A stretch of 64,000 nucleotides of DNA from Desulfoscipio geothermicus (GTDB lineage Bacteria > Bacillota > Desulfotomaculia > Desulfotomaculales > Desulfallaceae). Every line of letters begins with the position of its first letter. Positions within the stretch are counted from its first letter, which is position 1. The notes beneath the pieces are model-generated. The model had not been told where the DNA came from and searched no databases. It saw only the letters and a list, made by a program, of their open reading frames with translations. The stretch lies in NCBI GenBank assembly GCA_016841645.1, contig JAENYS010000001.1:331884-395883 (forward strand), in the 5' to 3' direction. A program made the position numbers and the translations under genes. Positions 54,438 through 62,877 of this stretch are shown here, piece after piece.

Positions 54438-54809
54438 ATGAACGTATTAGTGCCCGTAGACGGTTCAGACAATGCCATGCAAGCCGTTAATTTTACAGTT
54501 GCTCTAGCTAGGGAAAATCCTAATACCCAAGTTACAATCATAAGCGTAATTTCACCTTTTACGGAAACACGAGCCGGTACGGCTTTGGAAAAAGCTAGAA
54601 ATGCTTTTGTCAATGCGGGATTAACGGTCCAAACCGCACTAATGGAGGGAGAACCTGCCGATACTATCATAAAATACGCCCAAGAGCAACATATGGATAA
54701 CATCATCATGGGACACCGGGGCATGGGTGCATTGAAAAGCATGGTATTGGGTAGCGTAAGCCACAAGGTACTGCATAATACAAATATACCGGTAACCATT
54801 ATTAAGTAA
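54438..54809 (+). CDS. Universal stress protein (UspA family)
   Basis: A 123-residue UspA domain. The N-terminus NVLVPVDGSDNAMQAV supplies the ATP-site Asp. The C-terminal nucleotide motif reads GHRGMGALKSMVLGSVSHKV, fitting G-2x-G-9x-G(S/T), so an ATP-binding form is likely. A GGGGG site precedes the ATG. It lies 13 bp before the TPR gene, a probable two-gene operon. Confidence 0.93.
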   Translation: MNVLVPVDGSDNAMQAVNFTVALARENPNTQVTIISVISPFTETRAGTALEKARNAFVNAGLTVQTALMEGEPADTIIKYAQEQHMDNIIMGHRGMGALKSMVLGSVSHKVLHNTNIPVTIIK

Positions 54810-54822
54810 TTGAGGGATATAA

Positions 54823-55479
54823 TTGAAAACCTTCGGACTTTTTCTGATTATTTCCATGCTCACCCGTAACCCACTGCTGGCATTACTAATCCTTTTCTTG
54901 ATTTATATGTTAATTGACCGTAGTTTTATCGGTATTTTGCCTGATTTCGCTGCCCCCCTGCGCCGGAGAAAAAGACAAGGCCGGCTGCAGCAAGAAGTTG
55001 AAGCTAACCCTTACAATGCCAACGCCCGGATGGAACTGGGCGAATTGTGCTTTGACCGGGGCGAATATAAAAGAGCAGTGGACCAGTTGCAAAAGGCAAT
55101 GGTAAAAATGGAAAACTCTGCACCGGCCCATTTTTACCTGGGCGCTTCTTTGTTAAATATGGGCCGGTCGGAGGGGCTTAAGGAAGTTGCCAAAGCCATT
55201 GAAATTAACCCTAAAGTAGCTCAGGGCTATCCTTATCTTTACTTACTAAAATACGGGAGTAAGGATAACAGTGCGCAAGCGGAAGAGCTACAGGAAAATT
55301 TATTGAGATATGGCTCGGTGAAAACATTTTTCGATGCGGGTAAGTATTTTAAGAAAGCAGGACAATCGAAAGCGGCCGGTAAGTTTTTTCAGGAAGTGCT
55401 GGATATTTATCACATTTCCTCACCTGTCGTGCGCCGCAAATTACGTCGCATGGCCCTTTACGCCAAACTTTTCGGTTAA
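54823..55479 (+). CDS. Membrane-anchored TPR-repeat protein
   Basis: A 218-residue protein with a TTG start after GAGGG. One N-terminal transmembrane helix (about 8-38) is followed by tetratricopeptide repeats (ANARMELGELCFDRGEYKRA, AHFYLGASLLNMGRSEGLKE, FDAGKYFKKAGQSKAAGKFF). The architecture (TM plus TPR, cytoplasmic or extracytoplasmic scaffold) indicates protein-protein interaction; no specific partner is known. It is probably co-transcribed with the universal stress gene. Confidence 0.8.
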   Translation: MKTFGLFLIISMLTRNPLLALLILFLIYMLIDRSFIGILPDFAAPLRRRKRQGRLQQEVEANPYNANARMELGELCFDRGEYKRAVDQLQKAMVKMENSAPAHFYLGASLLNMGRSEGLKEVAKAIEINPKVAQGYPYLYLLKYGSKDNSAQAEELQENLLRYGSVKTFFDAGKYFKKAGQSKAAGKFFQEVLDIYHISSPVVRRKLRRMALYAKLFG

Positions 55480-55520
55480 AGCGGCCTTGCAATCCTTTTA
55501 TTGCTATGATAATTACCCGG

Positions 55521-56216
55521 CTATGCCAAATATAAGTCCACCTGGTTTTCAAGTGATTTAATTTCCTCTTCATTTAATTCACGACCGAGAAAGCTTTGTA
55601 ATGCTTTTATTGAAACACCCAAAGCCACTCGCCGCACATCCACCCCGGCAGTCTTTATGGCTGCAGAGCGAACGCCGGTATCATACTTGGACGATGGCAA
55701 GCCGGATTCCTGACTTGCCGGCTCAATATTAAAATACATGTTGTGCTCCATAGGACGATCATCTTCTCGTGCCACTGAATCTTTATTACGTTGCCCTCTC
55801 GAAGCAAGTTTATCTATTCCAGTTTCATCTTCCATATCAAATGGTACGGCAGTGTTTCCCAACGATCGGGTCTGCAGGTCTTCCATATGCTGTTCTTCTC
55901 CTAAAAGCTTACCGGACTCCTCAATTAACTGCCTCTTTAACAACCGCTGTTCCCTGGTTTTTTCCTTTTTATGTACATAGCTTGAAAAAGCATTAGCTAT
56001 CTCTTCTTCCACCTGCAACACTTCCACCCTGTGCTGTTCAATAAGAACAGAGTTTTTAGCTACTTTGCCTTCCAGCATCTCTAACAAATCAATCTGGTTG
56101 GCAATTAACGCCTGCATCGACGGCGAAACCTTTACCGCCACCTTCATTAAATCCTTGTCCACTTGGTGACCGGATGGTGTAAAAATATTTTCCTGCTGCT
56201 TGCTTTTCTTAGACAA
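55521..56216 (-). CDS. Hypothetical coiled-coil protein
   Basis: A 231-residue soluble protein of unknown family. A helical, probably coiled-coil segment (about 35-120: QIDLLEMLEGKVAKNSVLIE, EEEIANAFSSYVHKKEKTRE) is followed by a polar linker. A compact C-terminal helical part ends in IKALQSFLGRELNEEEIKSL. No signal peptide or membrane segment. Start at ATG; the site before it is weak. It is convergent with the TPR gene. Confidence 0.6.
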   Translation of the reverse strand: MSKKSKQQENIFTPSGHQVDKDLMKVAVKVSPSMQALIANQIDLLEMLEGKVAKNSVLIEQHRVEVLQVEEEIANAFSSYVHKKEKTREQRLLKRQLIEESGKLLGEEQHMEDLQTRSLGNTAVPFDMEDETGIDKLASRGQRNKDSVAREDDRPMEHNMYFNIEPASQESGLPSSKYDTGVRSAAIKTAGVDVRRVALGVSIKALQSFLGRELNEEEIKSLENQVDLYLA

Positions 56217-56540
56217 CGTTTACACTCCCATCAAAGCAATCTTAAGCGCATTTTTTATGCATTTTATTTCGACAAATATTCTCCTAAATCCTTGGTTTTA
56301 TTATACTTTTGTTTTATTAACGAACTGCTTTATAACAAAAAAGCAAATCCATTAAAAAAATTTATAAGGGGAAAACCACGAGCATACCGAAATGTATCGG
56401 AAGAAGAAGGTGCCCCAATTATTAATCCGCGTAAAAATAGCAATACCGACGATATCCTAAAACATGGAACTGAATTGGCCAAGACCGCGGAATATGGCCA
56501 AAAACTATGTGAAAGCACGACAATGCCAGCCTCATAGAGA

Positions 56541-56720
56541 TTATTCGCTTAAACCATAGTAGCATCTTTTAGGAGAGTCAATTTTACCTTCTTTTTTCAG
56601 GGCTTTGAGTGCTTTATCAACCTCTTTTTTATCAATACCTGCAATCTCTGCAATTTCGCCTGCCTTTAATGGTTCTTTAGAATCCCCCAGGGTTTTTAAT
56701 ACTGTTTCATTTGTACTCAT
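56541..56720 (-). CDS. Small winged-helix DNA-binding protein (59 aa)
   Basis: MSTNETVLKTLGDSKEPLKA starts a compact helix-turn-helix: GEIAEIAGIDKKEVDKALKA is the HTH and LKKEGKIDSPKRCYYGL the wing. This matches the short stand-alone winged-helix proteins found in Firmicutes and archaea. GGGGGTG precedes the ATG. It probably binds DNA as a dimer; its target is unknown. Confidence 0.75.
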   Translation of the reverse strand: MSTNETVLKTLGDSKEPLKAGEIAEIAGIDKKEVDKALKALKKEGKIDSPKRCYYGLSE

Positions 56721-56902
56721 TGCTAAGCACCCCCATTAATTTTTTCTTCATAATTTAACACAATACCGGTTTAAAGACAACATTCAGTGACTACCGGTCA
56801 CCGGCCATTTTTGAAATTCGAGTATATCCTTACTTGCCTTCTTGTTACATTATTTGTTATATTGCAAATAAATAATCCGGATTAACAAAAGAAGGAATTA
56901 AT

Positions 56903-57601
56903 ATGCAAAAATCTATTTACCGGCGACTATGGGAAATCGATGTGATCAGGGGTATTGCTTTAATCTTGATGATTGTCTACCATTTCTTTTATGACCTCAA
57001 TGTGTTTTTTAACTTTAACATTGCTTACGATAAGGGTCCAATTTTCTTGATAGGAAAAATAGCTGCCATATTATTTATTCTAGTGGCCGGAATCAGCAGT
57101 TCTTTCAGCAAAAATAATATTCTTAGGGGTCTAAAATTAATTACCTGGGGCTGCATTATCTTTCTTGTGACTTATATAGTAGTTCCGGGCTCGAACATTG
57201 TATTCGGCATATTGCAGTTTTTGGGTGTTTGCCTTTTACTCTACCCGGCATTAAAAAATATTTCTCCTTATATACTGGCAGCAGCGGGAGCAGCTATTAT
57301 TCTAGCCGGTGAATATACCGCACAATTACCGGTCAGCCAAAACTGGCTTGTGCCGCTGGGGTTTAGAAAACCAAGCTTTTCTTCCGCAGATTACTATCCG
57401 TTAATCCCCTGGTTCGGGTTATTTTTATGGGGAGTATGCATAAGCAAGCTAGTTTATAAACAAAAAAACCTCGTCAAGCCGGTTAACAAACTTTTCAAGC
57501 CCTTCGCCGCTGTTGGCCGGCATACTCTTATCATTTATCTGGTCCACCAGCCCATCATTATGGCCGCACTGTCGGTAACATGTCCTCAATGGAGCGGCTA
57601 A
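56903..57601 (+). CDS. DUF1624 / heparan-alpha-glucosaminide acetyltransferase-like membrane protein
   Basis: A 232-residue integral membrane protein with about six to seven helices. The DUF1624 signatures are RLWEIDVIRGIALILMIVYH and FFYDL near the start and FGILQFLGVCLLLYP in the middle. YYPLIPWFGLFLWGV and VGRHTLIIYLVHQPI lie near the end. The family is related to the lysosomal HGSNAT acyltransferase; the bacterial acceptor is unknown. A promoter TTGCCT, 18 bp, TATATT lies at about 56833-56862, and AGGAA precedes the ATG. Confidence 0.87.
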   Translation: MQKSIYRRLWEIDVIRGIALILMIVYHFFYDLNVFFNFNIAYDKGPIFLIGKIAAILFILVAGISSSFSKNNILRGLKLITWGCIIFLVTYIVVPGSNIVFGILQFLGVCLLLYPALKNISPYILAAAGAAIILAGEYTAQLPVSQNWLVPLGFRKPSFSSADYYPLIPWFGLFLWGVCISKLVYKQKNLVKPVNKLFKPFAAVGRHTLIIYLVHQPIIMAALSVTCPQWSG

Positions 57602-57644
57602 GGAATGTCGGAAAACCGGTATCCGGCAATTCTAGCCGGATTGC

Positions 57645-57881
57645 CTATGGCCTTTGACGATCCTCAATATACTTCACAGCATCACCTACTGTTTGAATTT
57701 TCTCCGCATCGCCATCAGATATAACTAGGTCAAACTCATCTTCCAAAGCAAGCAACAGTTCAACAAAATCCAAAGATTCAACGCCCAGATCATCGACGAA
57801 AGACGCTTCGCTCTTAACTGCGTCCGGTTCTCTCAATAACTGCTCAACCAGTATCGCTTTTACCTTATCAAATATCTCCAT
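57645..57881 (-). CDS. Acyl carrier protein
   Basis: A 78-residue acyl carrier protein. The phosphopantetheine serine is Ser36 in [14 protein letters not shown]. The residue before it is Glu instead of the usual Asp (DSL). The helix II region, [20 protein letters not shown], is normal. It stands alone, without fab genes, so it may serve a specialised pathway rather than housekeeping fatty acid synthesis. An AGGAGG site lies before the ATG. Confidence 0.9.
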   Translation of the reverse strand: MEIFDKVKAILVEQLLREPDAVKSEASFVDDLGVESLDFVELLLALEDEFDLVISDGDAEKIQTVGDAVKYIEDRQRP

Positions 57882-58015
57882 TATTAATTACCTCCTCGTA
57901 TTCAAAAACTTAAAAAACTTTAACCTGCGTGTTAATGGAAAAAGCCAGCTTTATTTTGGTTTATCTTATTCTTTCTTGATTTACATTGACACTATTTAAG
58001 GCAAACAAAAAAAGC

Positions 58016-58046
58016 ATTGAGTACCTTCCTACGAAGGGTGCTCAAT
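58016..58046 (-). terminator. Terminator of the DUF6530 gene
   Basis: ATTGAGYACC-TTC stem (about 13 bp with one G-U) around CTAC. The minus strand continues GCTTTTTTTG. Confidence 0.85.
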
Positions 58047-58082
58047 ACTTTAGAAAGTAGTGATATGGAGGGTTACCTCACA

Positions 58083-58562
58083 CTAATACCCCATCTCTTT
58101 TAAAATCCTGGCCAAAGTACTCAATCGTTCCCCGAGAAGTTCATCATCATTACTAAGCGCTTGGCTGAATAACTTTATATCCTCATTGATCTTTTCATTA
58201 TCGGTACAAACAGCGACCGTCATAGCGTCACCCTGTAAACCCACTCTATCTATTACAGGCTTCTCAGGGTTGTATAATTTCTCAAACCGGTAAGCTTCTT
58301 GAAAATGAAGTTTTGCTCTACAGACTAAAATAGCCAGGTCGAGTACACGGTGCAGCGGCATTTCCTCAGACTGCCTGGACCATTTTTCACCTGTATACCT
58401 CCATACCTTGGCAGATATTTCCACTTTACCCCGGTCATTCCATTGAGCCAACCCTAATGAAAGTCCCTTAGCATCTGAATCATACGCATACCTGCCGTCA
58501 ACATTTTCATAGTTTTCAGATACTATAACCGGTTTATGCTTTAAAGTTGTTGGTATTTTCAT
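58083..58562 (-). CDS. DUF6530 protein
   Basis: A 159-residue cytoplasmic protein matching, from memory, the DUF6530 family (MKIPTTLKHKPVIVSENYEN, SLGLAQWNDRGKVEISAKVW, EMPLHRVLDLAILVCRAK). Function unknown. It is a complete single-gene unit with a consensus promoter overlapped by an inverted-repeat operator, ribosome site GGGGGG and its own terminator. Its promoter/operator is almost the same as that of the GIY-YIG gene 1.6 kb away, so the two are probably co-regulated. Confidence 0.8.
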   Translation of the reverse strand: MKIPTTLKHKPVIVSENYENVDGRYAYDSDAKGLSLGLAQWNDRGKVEISAKVWRYTGEKWSRQSEEMPLHRVLDLAILVCRAKLHFQEAYRFEKLYNPEKPVIDRVGLQGDAMTVAVCTDNEKINEDIKLFSQALSNDDELLGERLSTLARILKEMGY

Positions 58563-58578
58563 TTATTTGACCCCCCTC

Positions 58579-58643
58579 AATTTAGTAGTTTACTAAATTA
58601 CTAATATAAATTTGATTATAGCTATGCCCTTACTAATTGTCAA
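58579..58643 (-). promoter_or_regulatory. Consensus promoter with inverted-repeat operator (DUF6530 gene)
   Basis: On the minus strand TTGACA (58638-58643), 17 bp, TATAAT (58615-58620). Downstream is a perfect dyad AATTTAGTA-N3-TACTAAATT (58579-58599) containing TTAGT-N5-ACTAA. Another half-site lies beside it and one inside the spacer. Strong basal promoter under repression is likely. Confidence 0.8.
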
Positions 58644-58651
58644 GTACGATT

Positions 58652-59554
58652 CTAAACCCCTTCTTCATTAAATTCCGGAATAAAGCTTTCTGATGCAGTT
58701 TCCTCTAGCTGAATAAATCCATTTTCCATACCTAAAGAGATGGCGTAGTTAACAAGTTCGTTATACTCTTGCTCTGTTACCTTCCGATTAATTTCCGGAT
58801 ATTGTTTGACATTTGATAACGGTGTGTACTGGTTCATAATACTGATAAAAATTGTATCACCAAAGGTTTCATATAAATATTTAATAATTTGCTTTGAATC
58901 CTTGAGGCACCCCGGCAGTGTTAAATGCCTGACCAGCACACCTTTCGTCATCAGACCGTTTTCATTAAAAAACGGCTCTCCTGCTTGACGCACCATTTCC
59001 TTAATTGCTGCCGAGGCATAATCAAAATAATCTTCAACATTGGAATACTTCTTGGCAATCTCTTTGGACATATATTTAAAATCCGGAAGATAAATATCTA
59101 CATAACCGTCCAGCAGTTTCAGTGTCTCCAATTTCTCATATCCGCTGCAATTATACACAATTGGTACATCAAGTCCTTTTTCCCTTGATAGTGTAATGGC
59201 TTCAATAATCTGTGGCACATAATGGCTGGGTGTAACTAAATTGATATTGTTTGCTGCTTGCTCCTGTATTTCCAAAAAAATATCCGCAAGCCGTTCCACT
59301 GTGATTTTCTTGCCTGCCAATCCTTTAGCAATGTTATAATTTTGACAATAAACGCAGCCCATGGAACATCCCGAGAAAAACACGGTTCCTGATCCATTTT
59401 CCCCGGAAATGCATGGTTCCTCCCACATATGCAACGCAGCCCTTGCAACCACTAATTCTTCTGTTTCTCTGCAATACCCTTTCTGCCCATGACTACGGTC
59501 CACATGACAATCCCTCGGACATAATGTACAATTCTCTAATAATTTTGAGCTCAT
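58652..59554 (-). CDS. Radical SAM protein, PflA-like (COG1313 type)
   Basis: A 300-residue radical SAM enzyme. The SAM-cluster motif is GCSMGCVYCQNY (Cys63, Cys67, Cys70). An N-terminal Cys set (CTLCPRDC at 9-16, plus Cys28) may hold another metal centre or be structural. The barrel strands IVYNCSGYEKLETLKLLDGY and YLPDFKYMS are family-typical. These uncharacterised PflA-related enzymes are widespread in anaerobes; the target is unknown. It starts at ATG after AGGTG and is not in an operon with neighbours. Confidence 0.87.
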   Translation of the reverse strand: MSSKLLENCTLCPRDCHVDRSHGQKGYCRETEELVVARAALHMWEEPCISGENGSGTVFFSGCSMGCVYCQNYNIAKGLAGKKITVERLADIFLEIQEQAANNINLVTPSHYVPQIIEAITLSREKGLDVPIVYNCSGYEKLETLKLLDGYVDIYLPDFKYMSKEIAKKYSNVEDYFDYASAAIKEMVRQAGEPFFNENGLMTKGVLVRHLTLPGCLKDSKQIIKYLYETFGDTIFISIMNQYTPLSNVKQYPEINRKVTEQEYNELVNYAISLGMENGFIQLEETASESFIPEFNEEGV

Positions 59555-59587
59555 TAAATTCTTTCACCTTTATGATAAATTAATATA

Positions 59588-59630
59588 AAAATATAACCAT
59601 CTTCCATTTTGAAAGATGGTTATATTTTTT
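59588..59630 (-). terminator. Terminator downstream of tRNA-Glu
   Basis: AATATAACCATCTT with its complement around CCATTTTGA, long stem with T-runs on both strands. Confidence 0.8.
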
Positions 59631-59640
59631 TAAATTTAAA

Positions 59641-59715
59641 TGGTAGCCCCAAGGGGAATCGAACCCCTGATTCTGCCTTGAGAGGGCAGCGTCTTGACCG
59701 CTTGACCATGGGGCC
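59641..59715 (-). tRNA. tRNA-Glu (anticodon CUC)
   Basis: A 75-nt cloverleaf with encoded CCA. Acceptor GGCCCCA/TGGGGCT, anticodon stem CTGCC/GGCAG with loop CTCTCAA, and T-arm AGGGGTTCGATTCCCCT. Anticodon CTC reads GAG. Confidence 0.95.
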
Positions 59716-59790
59716 ATAACATTATTTATTATATATAATTGCTATAGAAAATACAAGCCTATATTAATATTTGGCTTATTGTTCCTCGGC

Positions 59791-60150
59791 TCATTCCCTC
59801 GGCGGCTTATTATATCCTTTGTCTCCGTAAGGCTGTAATTTCTCCAACCATGCCTTTTCCATTTGCTTAAGCTCCCAGCGCATATCGTTAACTTCGCCTG
59901 CATCCTTTTCCTCCAGCACCTCGTAGGTGAAAGCTTCGGGCCCCAGCTCCTTCCAGTCCTTTTGCAACCGGGCATTTACATGCCTACCAATAACCAGCTG
60001 GGCTTGTATGGTCAACCATTTGTTTTTCAGGTTGGGATAGGCGGCTATGTAGATTTTGCCGTTAGCATTGTTTGTTATTTGGATTACACCCATATAGGTT
60101 TTAAGCTGCTTGTACTCCTCCAACAACTCCTTGCGCTTTTTCTTATCCAC
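59791..60150 (-). CDS. GIY-YIG nuclease-family protein
   Basis: A 119-residue protein with an atypical GIY-YIG fold. GVIQITNNANGKIYIAAYPN replaces the GIY/YIG strands and is followed by the basic helix HVNARLQKDWKELGPEAFTY and the acidic LEEKDAGEV. This small group resembles LuxR-associated or stand-alone GIY-YIG proteins. Because the tyrosines are partly replaced, nuclease activity is uncertain. An AAGGAAG site lies before the ATG. Its promoter/operator matches that of the DUF6530 gene. Confidence 0.83.
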   Translation of the reverse strand: MDKKKRKELLEEYKQLKTYMGVIQITNNANGKIYIAAYPNLKNKWLTIQAQLVIGRHVNARLQKDWKELGPEAFTYEVLEEKDAGEVNDMRWELKQMEKAWLEKLQPYGDKGYNKPPRE

Positions 60151-60188
60151 ATATTTACTTCCTTTCCGGCTGATAAAATATCACAACC

Positions 60189-60252
60189 TTAGTTAACTAC
60201 TAAATTACTAAAATCATATTTGAATTATATCCGAGTCAATACTAAATGTCAA
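60189..60252 (-). promoter_or_regulatory. Consensus promoter with operator (GIY-YIG gene)
   Basis: On the minus strand TTGACA (60247-60252), 17 bp, TATAAT (60224-60229). Downstream is TTAGT-N5-ACTAA (60189-60203) joined to a second half-site. The 13-mer ACTAAATTACTAA is identical to that at the DUF6530 promoter, and TTAGTA recurs in the spacer at the same place. Confidence 0.8.
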
Positions 60253-60357
60253 TGCCGGCACTAAAGATAACCCAAACATATAACGCTACAAGTCTATATC
60301 ACTCATAGCGCCTTTTTTAAAATTATTTTCAAGTAAATGGCCATTATACAAGAACTT

Positions 60358-61143
60358 TCAGTCTATAAATTTGTAAAACCTTTCAATCAGCGTCCGCATC
60401 TCACTATCTAGCCTACTTAGAGCCACAGTTTTAATTTGTTCAGGTATGTCTTTATAATAAGCTTCTGCGATTGAACCTGTAATACATGCAATCGTATCAC
60501 TATCTCCTCCGATAGAGACAGCATTACTTATGGCGTCCTCAAAATCGCTTGATTCTAAAAAAGCTATTATAGCTTGCGGCACACTTCCTTGACAAGACAC
60601 ATCAAACTTATACCACGTTCTAATACTTGATATGGACTCATCTAAATTATACTTAAAATTGTCTTTAATAAATTCCTTAATTTCAGACTTTGTTTTGCCT
60701 GTCTTAGCAAGAAAAACAGACGAAGCAGCGGCTTGTGCTCCTTTAATACCTTCCGGATGGTTATGGGTAATTGCCGCACTCTGTTTGGCTTTAGCCAGGA
60801 CTTCTTCCAGTGTTTGAAAATATAACCCAACCGGACTTACCCTCATAGCAGAACCGTTACCCCAGCTATTATAAGGCTCACTGCTATCAGATTTCGCCCA
60901 TTCCATAAAGCTTCCACCGTACCCGGCATTAGGATATTTATTAAACCATTTCTTATATGCTAAAACAAAAGGTATCTCATTTAATAGTGCATCAATTGTT
61001 GCTATAGTCAAAACAGTATCGTCGGTAAATCTTGAATTGCTTGAGAATAACTCAAATGACTTTGTTTTAATATTATCGAACTCATATATAGACCCAACTA
61101 TATCACCTATTATTGCACCCAGCACAATATTCACTTCCCGCAT
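60358..61143 (-). CDS. ADP-ribosylglycohydrolase family protein
   Basis: A 261-residue DraG/ARH-type hydrolase removing ADP-ribose from proteins or small molecules. Metal motifs are LGAIIGDIVGS, RFTDDTVLT with the paired aspartates, and the late GGDSDTIACITG. Elements such as HNHPEG are family-typical. The frame begins at ATG 61143 without a good ribosome site. A GTG at 61125, 9 nt after GGGAAG, would give MLGAIIGD and may be the true start. No ART partner is adjacent, so the substrate is unknown. Confidence 0.88.
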   Translation of the reverse strand: MREVNIVLGAIIGDIVGSIYEFDNIKTKSFELFSSNSRFTDDTVLTIATIDALLNEIPFVLAYKKWFNKYPNAGYGGSFMEWAKSDSSEPYNSWGNGSAMRVSPVGLYFQTLEEVLAKAKQSAAITHNHPEGIKGAQAAASSVFLAKTGKTKSEIKEFIKDNFKYNLDESISSIRTWYKFDVSCQGSVPQAIIAFLESSDFEDAISNAVSIGGDSDTIACITGSIAEAYYKDIPEQIKTVALSRLDSEMRTLIERFYKFID

Positions 61144-61219
61144 AGACTTTTCATGTTTTAAACTATACTAATTTTTTATCACAATTTTAGCATTATGTAT
61201 ATAGAGTCCGTCACAGGAA

Positions 61220-62242
61220 CTAAACAACTTCTATCTGTTTTCCCTCGAATGCGATACGACATTTAATATCCTCCATTAAATCGCAAAACTGCACCAAGTC
61301 AAGGGACTGGGCACCATCACACAGAGCCCTGGCAGGATCGTTATGAGTTTCAATCATTAGACCATCCGCTCCCGCCGCTACCGCGGCACGCGCCAACGGC
61401 GCCACCAAACTCCGAAGACCGGCGGCATGGCTGGGGTCAACAATAACCGGGAGATGCGATTTCTGCTTTAACAGAGGGATTGCCGATAAGTCAAGAGTAT
61501 TTCGGGTAGCTGTCTCAAAGGTACGAATCCCTCTCTCGCACAAAATAACCTGACTGTTTCCTGCGGATAAAATATACTCGGCACTCATCAACAGCTCTTC
61601 CAGCGTATTAGCAAGGCCTCTTTTAAGCAGAACCGGCTTGTTAAACCGCCCCACTTCGGTGAGCAGATCAAAATTTTGCATATTTCTGGCGCCGACCTGG
61701 ATAACATCGATTTCCTCAAATAAAGGCAGCTGAGTTTGATTCATTATTTCAGTAACAACCGGCAAGCCGGTCTCTTTTTTGGCCTTAAGCAATAGGCGCA
61801 ATCCGTCCTCATGCAATCCCATAAAGGCATACGGTGAAGTGCGCGGTTTAAAAGCGCCGCCCCTCAGCATAGTTGCCCCGCTTGCTTTCACGGACCTGGC
61901 AACCGCTATAATCTGTTCTTCACTTTCTACCGAGCACGGTCCCGCTATAACTTGAAACATGCCCTCGCCAATGGTTATACCGTTTACATTTACCATCGTA
62001 TCCTCCGGATGTATGGTTCGGTTTACTGCTTTATATGGTTCAGTCACACGCCTGCCATATTCAACAATTTCGTTGTTTTGAACAACCGAATCCAAATCTA
62101 TTACAGCCGTGTTGCCTATCAAACAGACCACAGTATGTTCCGTACCGGTATTTAAAAAAGTTTTGAAACCGCGCGACTCGATCATCTGTTGAAATAGCTC
62201 AATTCTTCCTTGAGGCACTCCCGGTTTTAATACAAAAATCAT
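61220..62242 (-). CDS. aroF: 3-deoxy-7-phosphoheptulonate synthase (DAHP synthase)
   Basis: A 340-residue DAHP synthase of the AroF/AroA-beta type. It condenses PEP and erythrose 4-phosphate, the first step of the shikimate route. An N-terminal ferredoxin-like regulatory domain (about 1-70) precedes the barrel. The barrel motifs are [50 protein letters not shown] and [10 protein letters not shown]. The ATG at 62242 follows AAGGAGAGG; the frame is open 8 codons further, which is not family sequence. It lies 14 bp after trpF in a tryptophan operon. Confidence 0.95.
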   Translation of the reverse strand: MIFVLKPGVPQGRIELFQQMIESRGFKTFLNTGTEHTVVCLIGNTAVIDLDSVVQNNEIVEYGRRVTEPYKAVNRTIHPEDTMVNVNGITIGEGMFQVIAGPCSVESEEQIIAVARSVKASGATMLRGGAFKPRTSPYAFMGLHEDGLRLLLKAKKETGLPVVTEIMNQTQLPLFEEIDVIQVGARNMQNFDLLTEVGRFNKPVLLKRGLANTLEELLMSAEYILSAGNSQVILCERGIRTFETATRNTLDLSAIPLLKQKSHLPVIVDPSHAAGLRSLVAPLARAAVAAGADGLMIETHNDPARALCDGAQSLDLVQFCDLMEDIKCRIAFEGKQIEVV

Positions 62243-62256
62243 CCTGCAGCCTCTCC

Positions 62257-62877
62257 TTATTTGCATTCTAAACTTCTGACCGTTTGGATGATCTGCCTGA
62301 TCTTGTTCTCATCCTTCATGCCATCGGTTTCCACACCGCTGCTAATATCAACACCATAAGGATTATATTTTTCGATAACCTGTGCTATATTATTGTTTTC
62401 CAATCCGCCGGCCAGAAAAAACCGCTTCTCCAGGAATGGAATCATTGAATGATCGAATGTTTTTCCACTGCCACCATACTCTGCTTTTTGAAAAGTATCC
62501 AGCAAAAGCAAATCACAGGATAACTTCTCTGCCTTCTGAACCTGTTCCGTACTCTGCACCCGCACTGCTTTGATTACCGGGCAGCTAATTTGGTTCTTAA
62601 GTTCCCTTATATATGCTTCGCTTTCATCTCCATGCAGCTGTACCACATCTATTACACCGGTGTTGCATAGTTTAACAATGGAGGGAAGTAATTCATTGAC
62701 AAAAACCCCTACCGCTTTAATACGCAAATCAAGATCAGCTTTTAATAGAGCTGCCTGTTCCGGCGTCACCCGCCGGCGGCTTTGGCAAAACACGAAACCC
62801 GTGTAATCCGGCAGCCAGCAGTTTACTGCTTCTATGTCCTCTTTTCGTGTCAAACCGCATATTTTAATTTTAGTCAT
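62257..62877 (-). CDS. trpF: Phosphoribosylanthranilate isomerase
   Basis: A 206-residue TIM-barrel isomerase of tryptophan synthesis. It has the N-terminal [14 protein letters not shown] with the general-base cysteine, [45 protein letters not shown] with the general-acid aspartate, and [32 protein letters not shown] completes the phosphate site. It overlaps trpC by 4 nt (ATGA), consistent with translational coupling. Confidence 0.96.
   Translation of the reverse strand: MTKIKICGLTRKEDIEAVNCWLPDYTGFVFCQSRRRVTPEQAALLKADLDLRIKAVGVFVNELLPSIVKLCNTGVIDVVQLHGDESEAYIRELKNQISCPVIKAVRVQSTEQVQKAEKLSCDLLLLDTFQKAEYGGSGKTFDHSMIPFLEKRFFLAGGLENNNIAQVIEKYNPYGVDISSGVETDGMKDENKIRQIIQTVRSLECK

Noticed and set aside
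56163..56537. 124-codon plus-strand frame between the coiled-coil gene and the small winged-helix gene
   Set aside because: Overlaps the N-terminus of the gene at 55521-56216 and has no ribosome site; only its last 45 codons look faintly coding (ILKHGTELAKTAEYGQKL).
58579..58643. FapR operator beside the DUF6530 gene
   Set aside because: FapR dyads as I recall them have TTAGTA-N5-TACTAA; here the spacing is N3 and neither gene is lipid-related.
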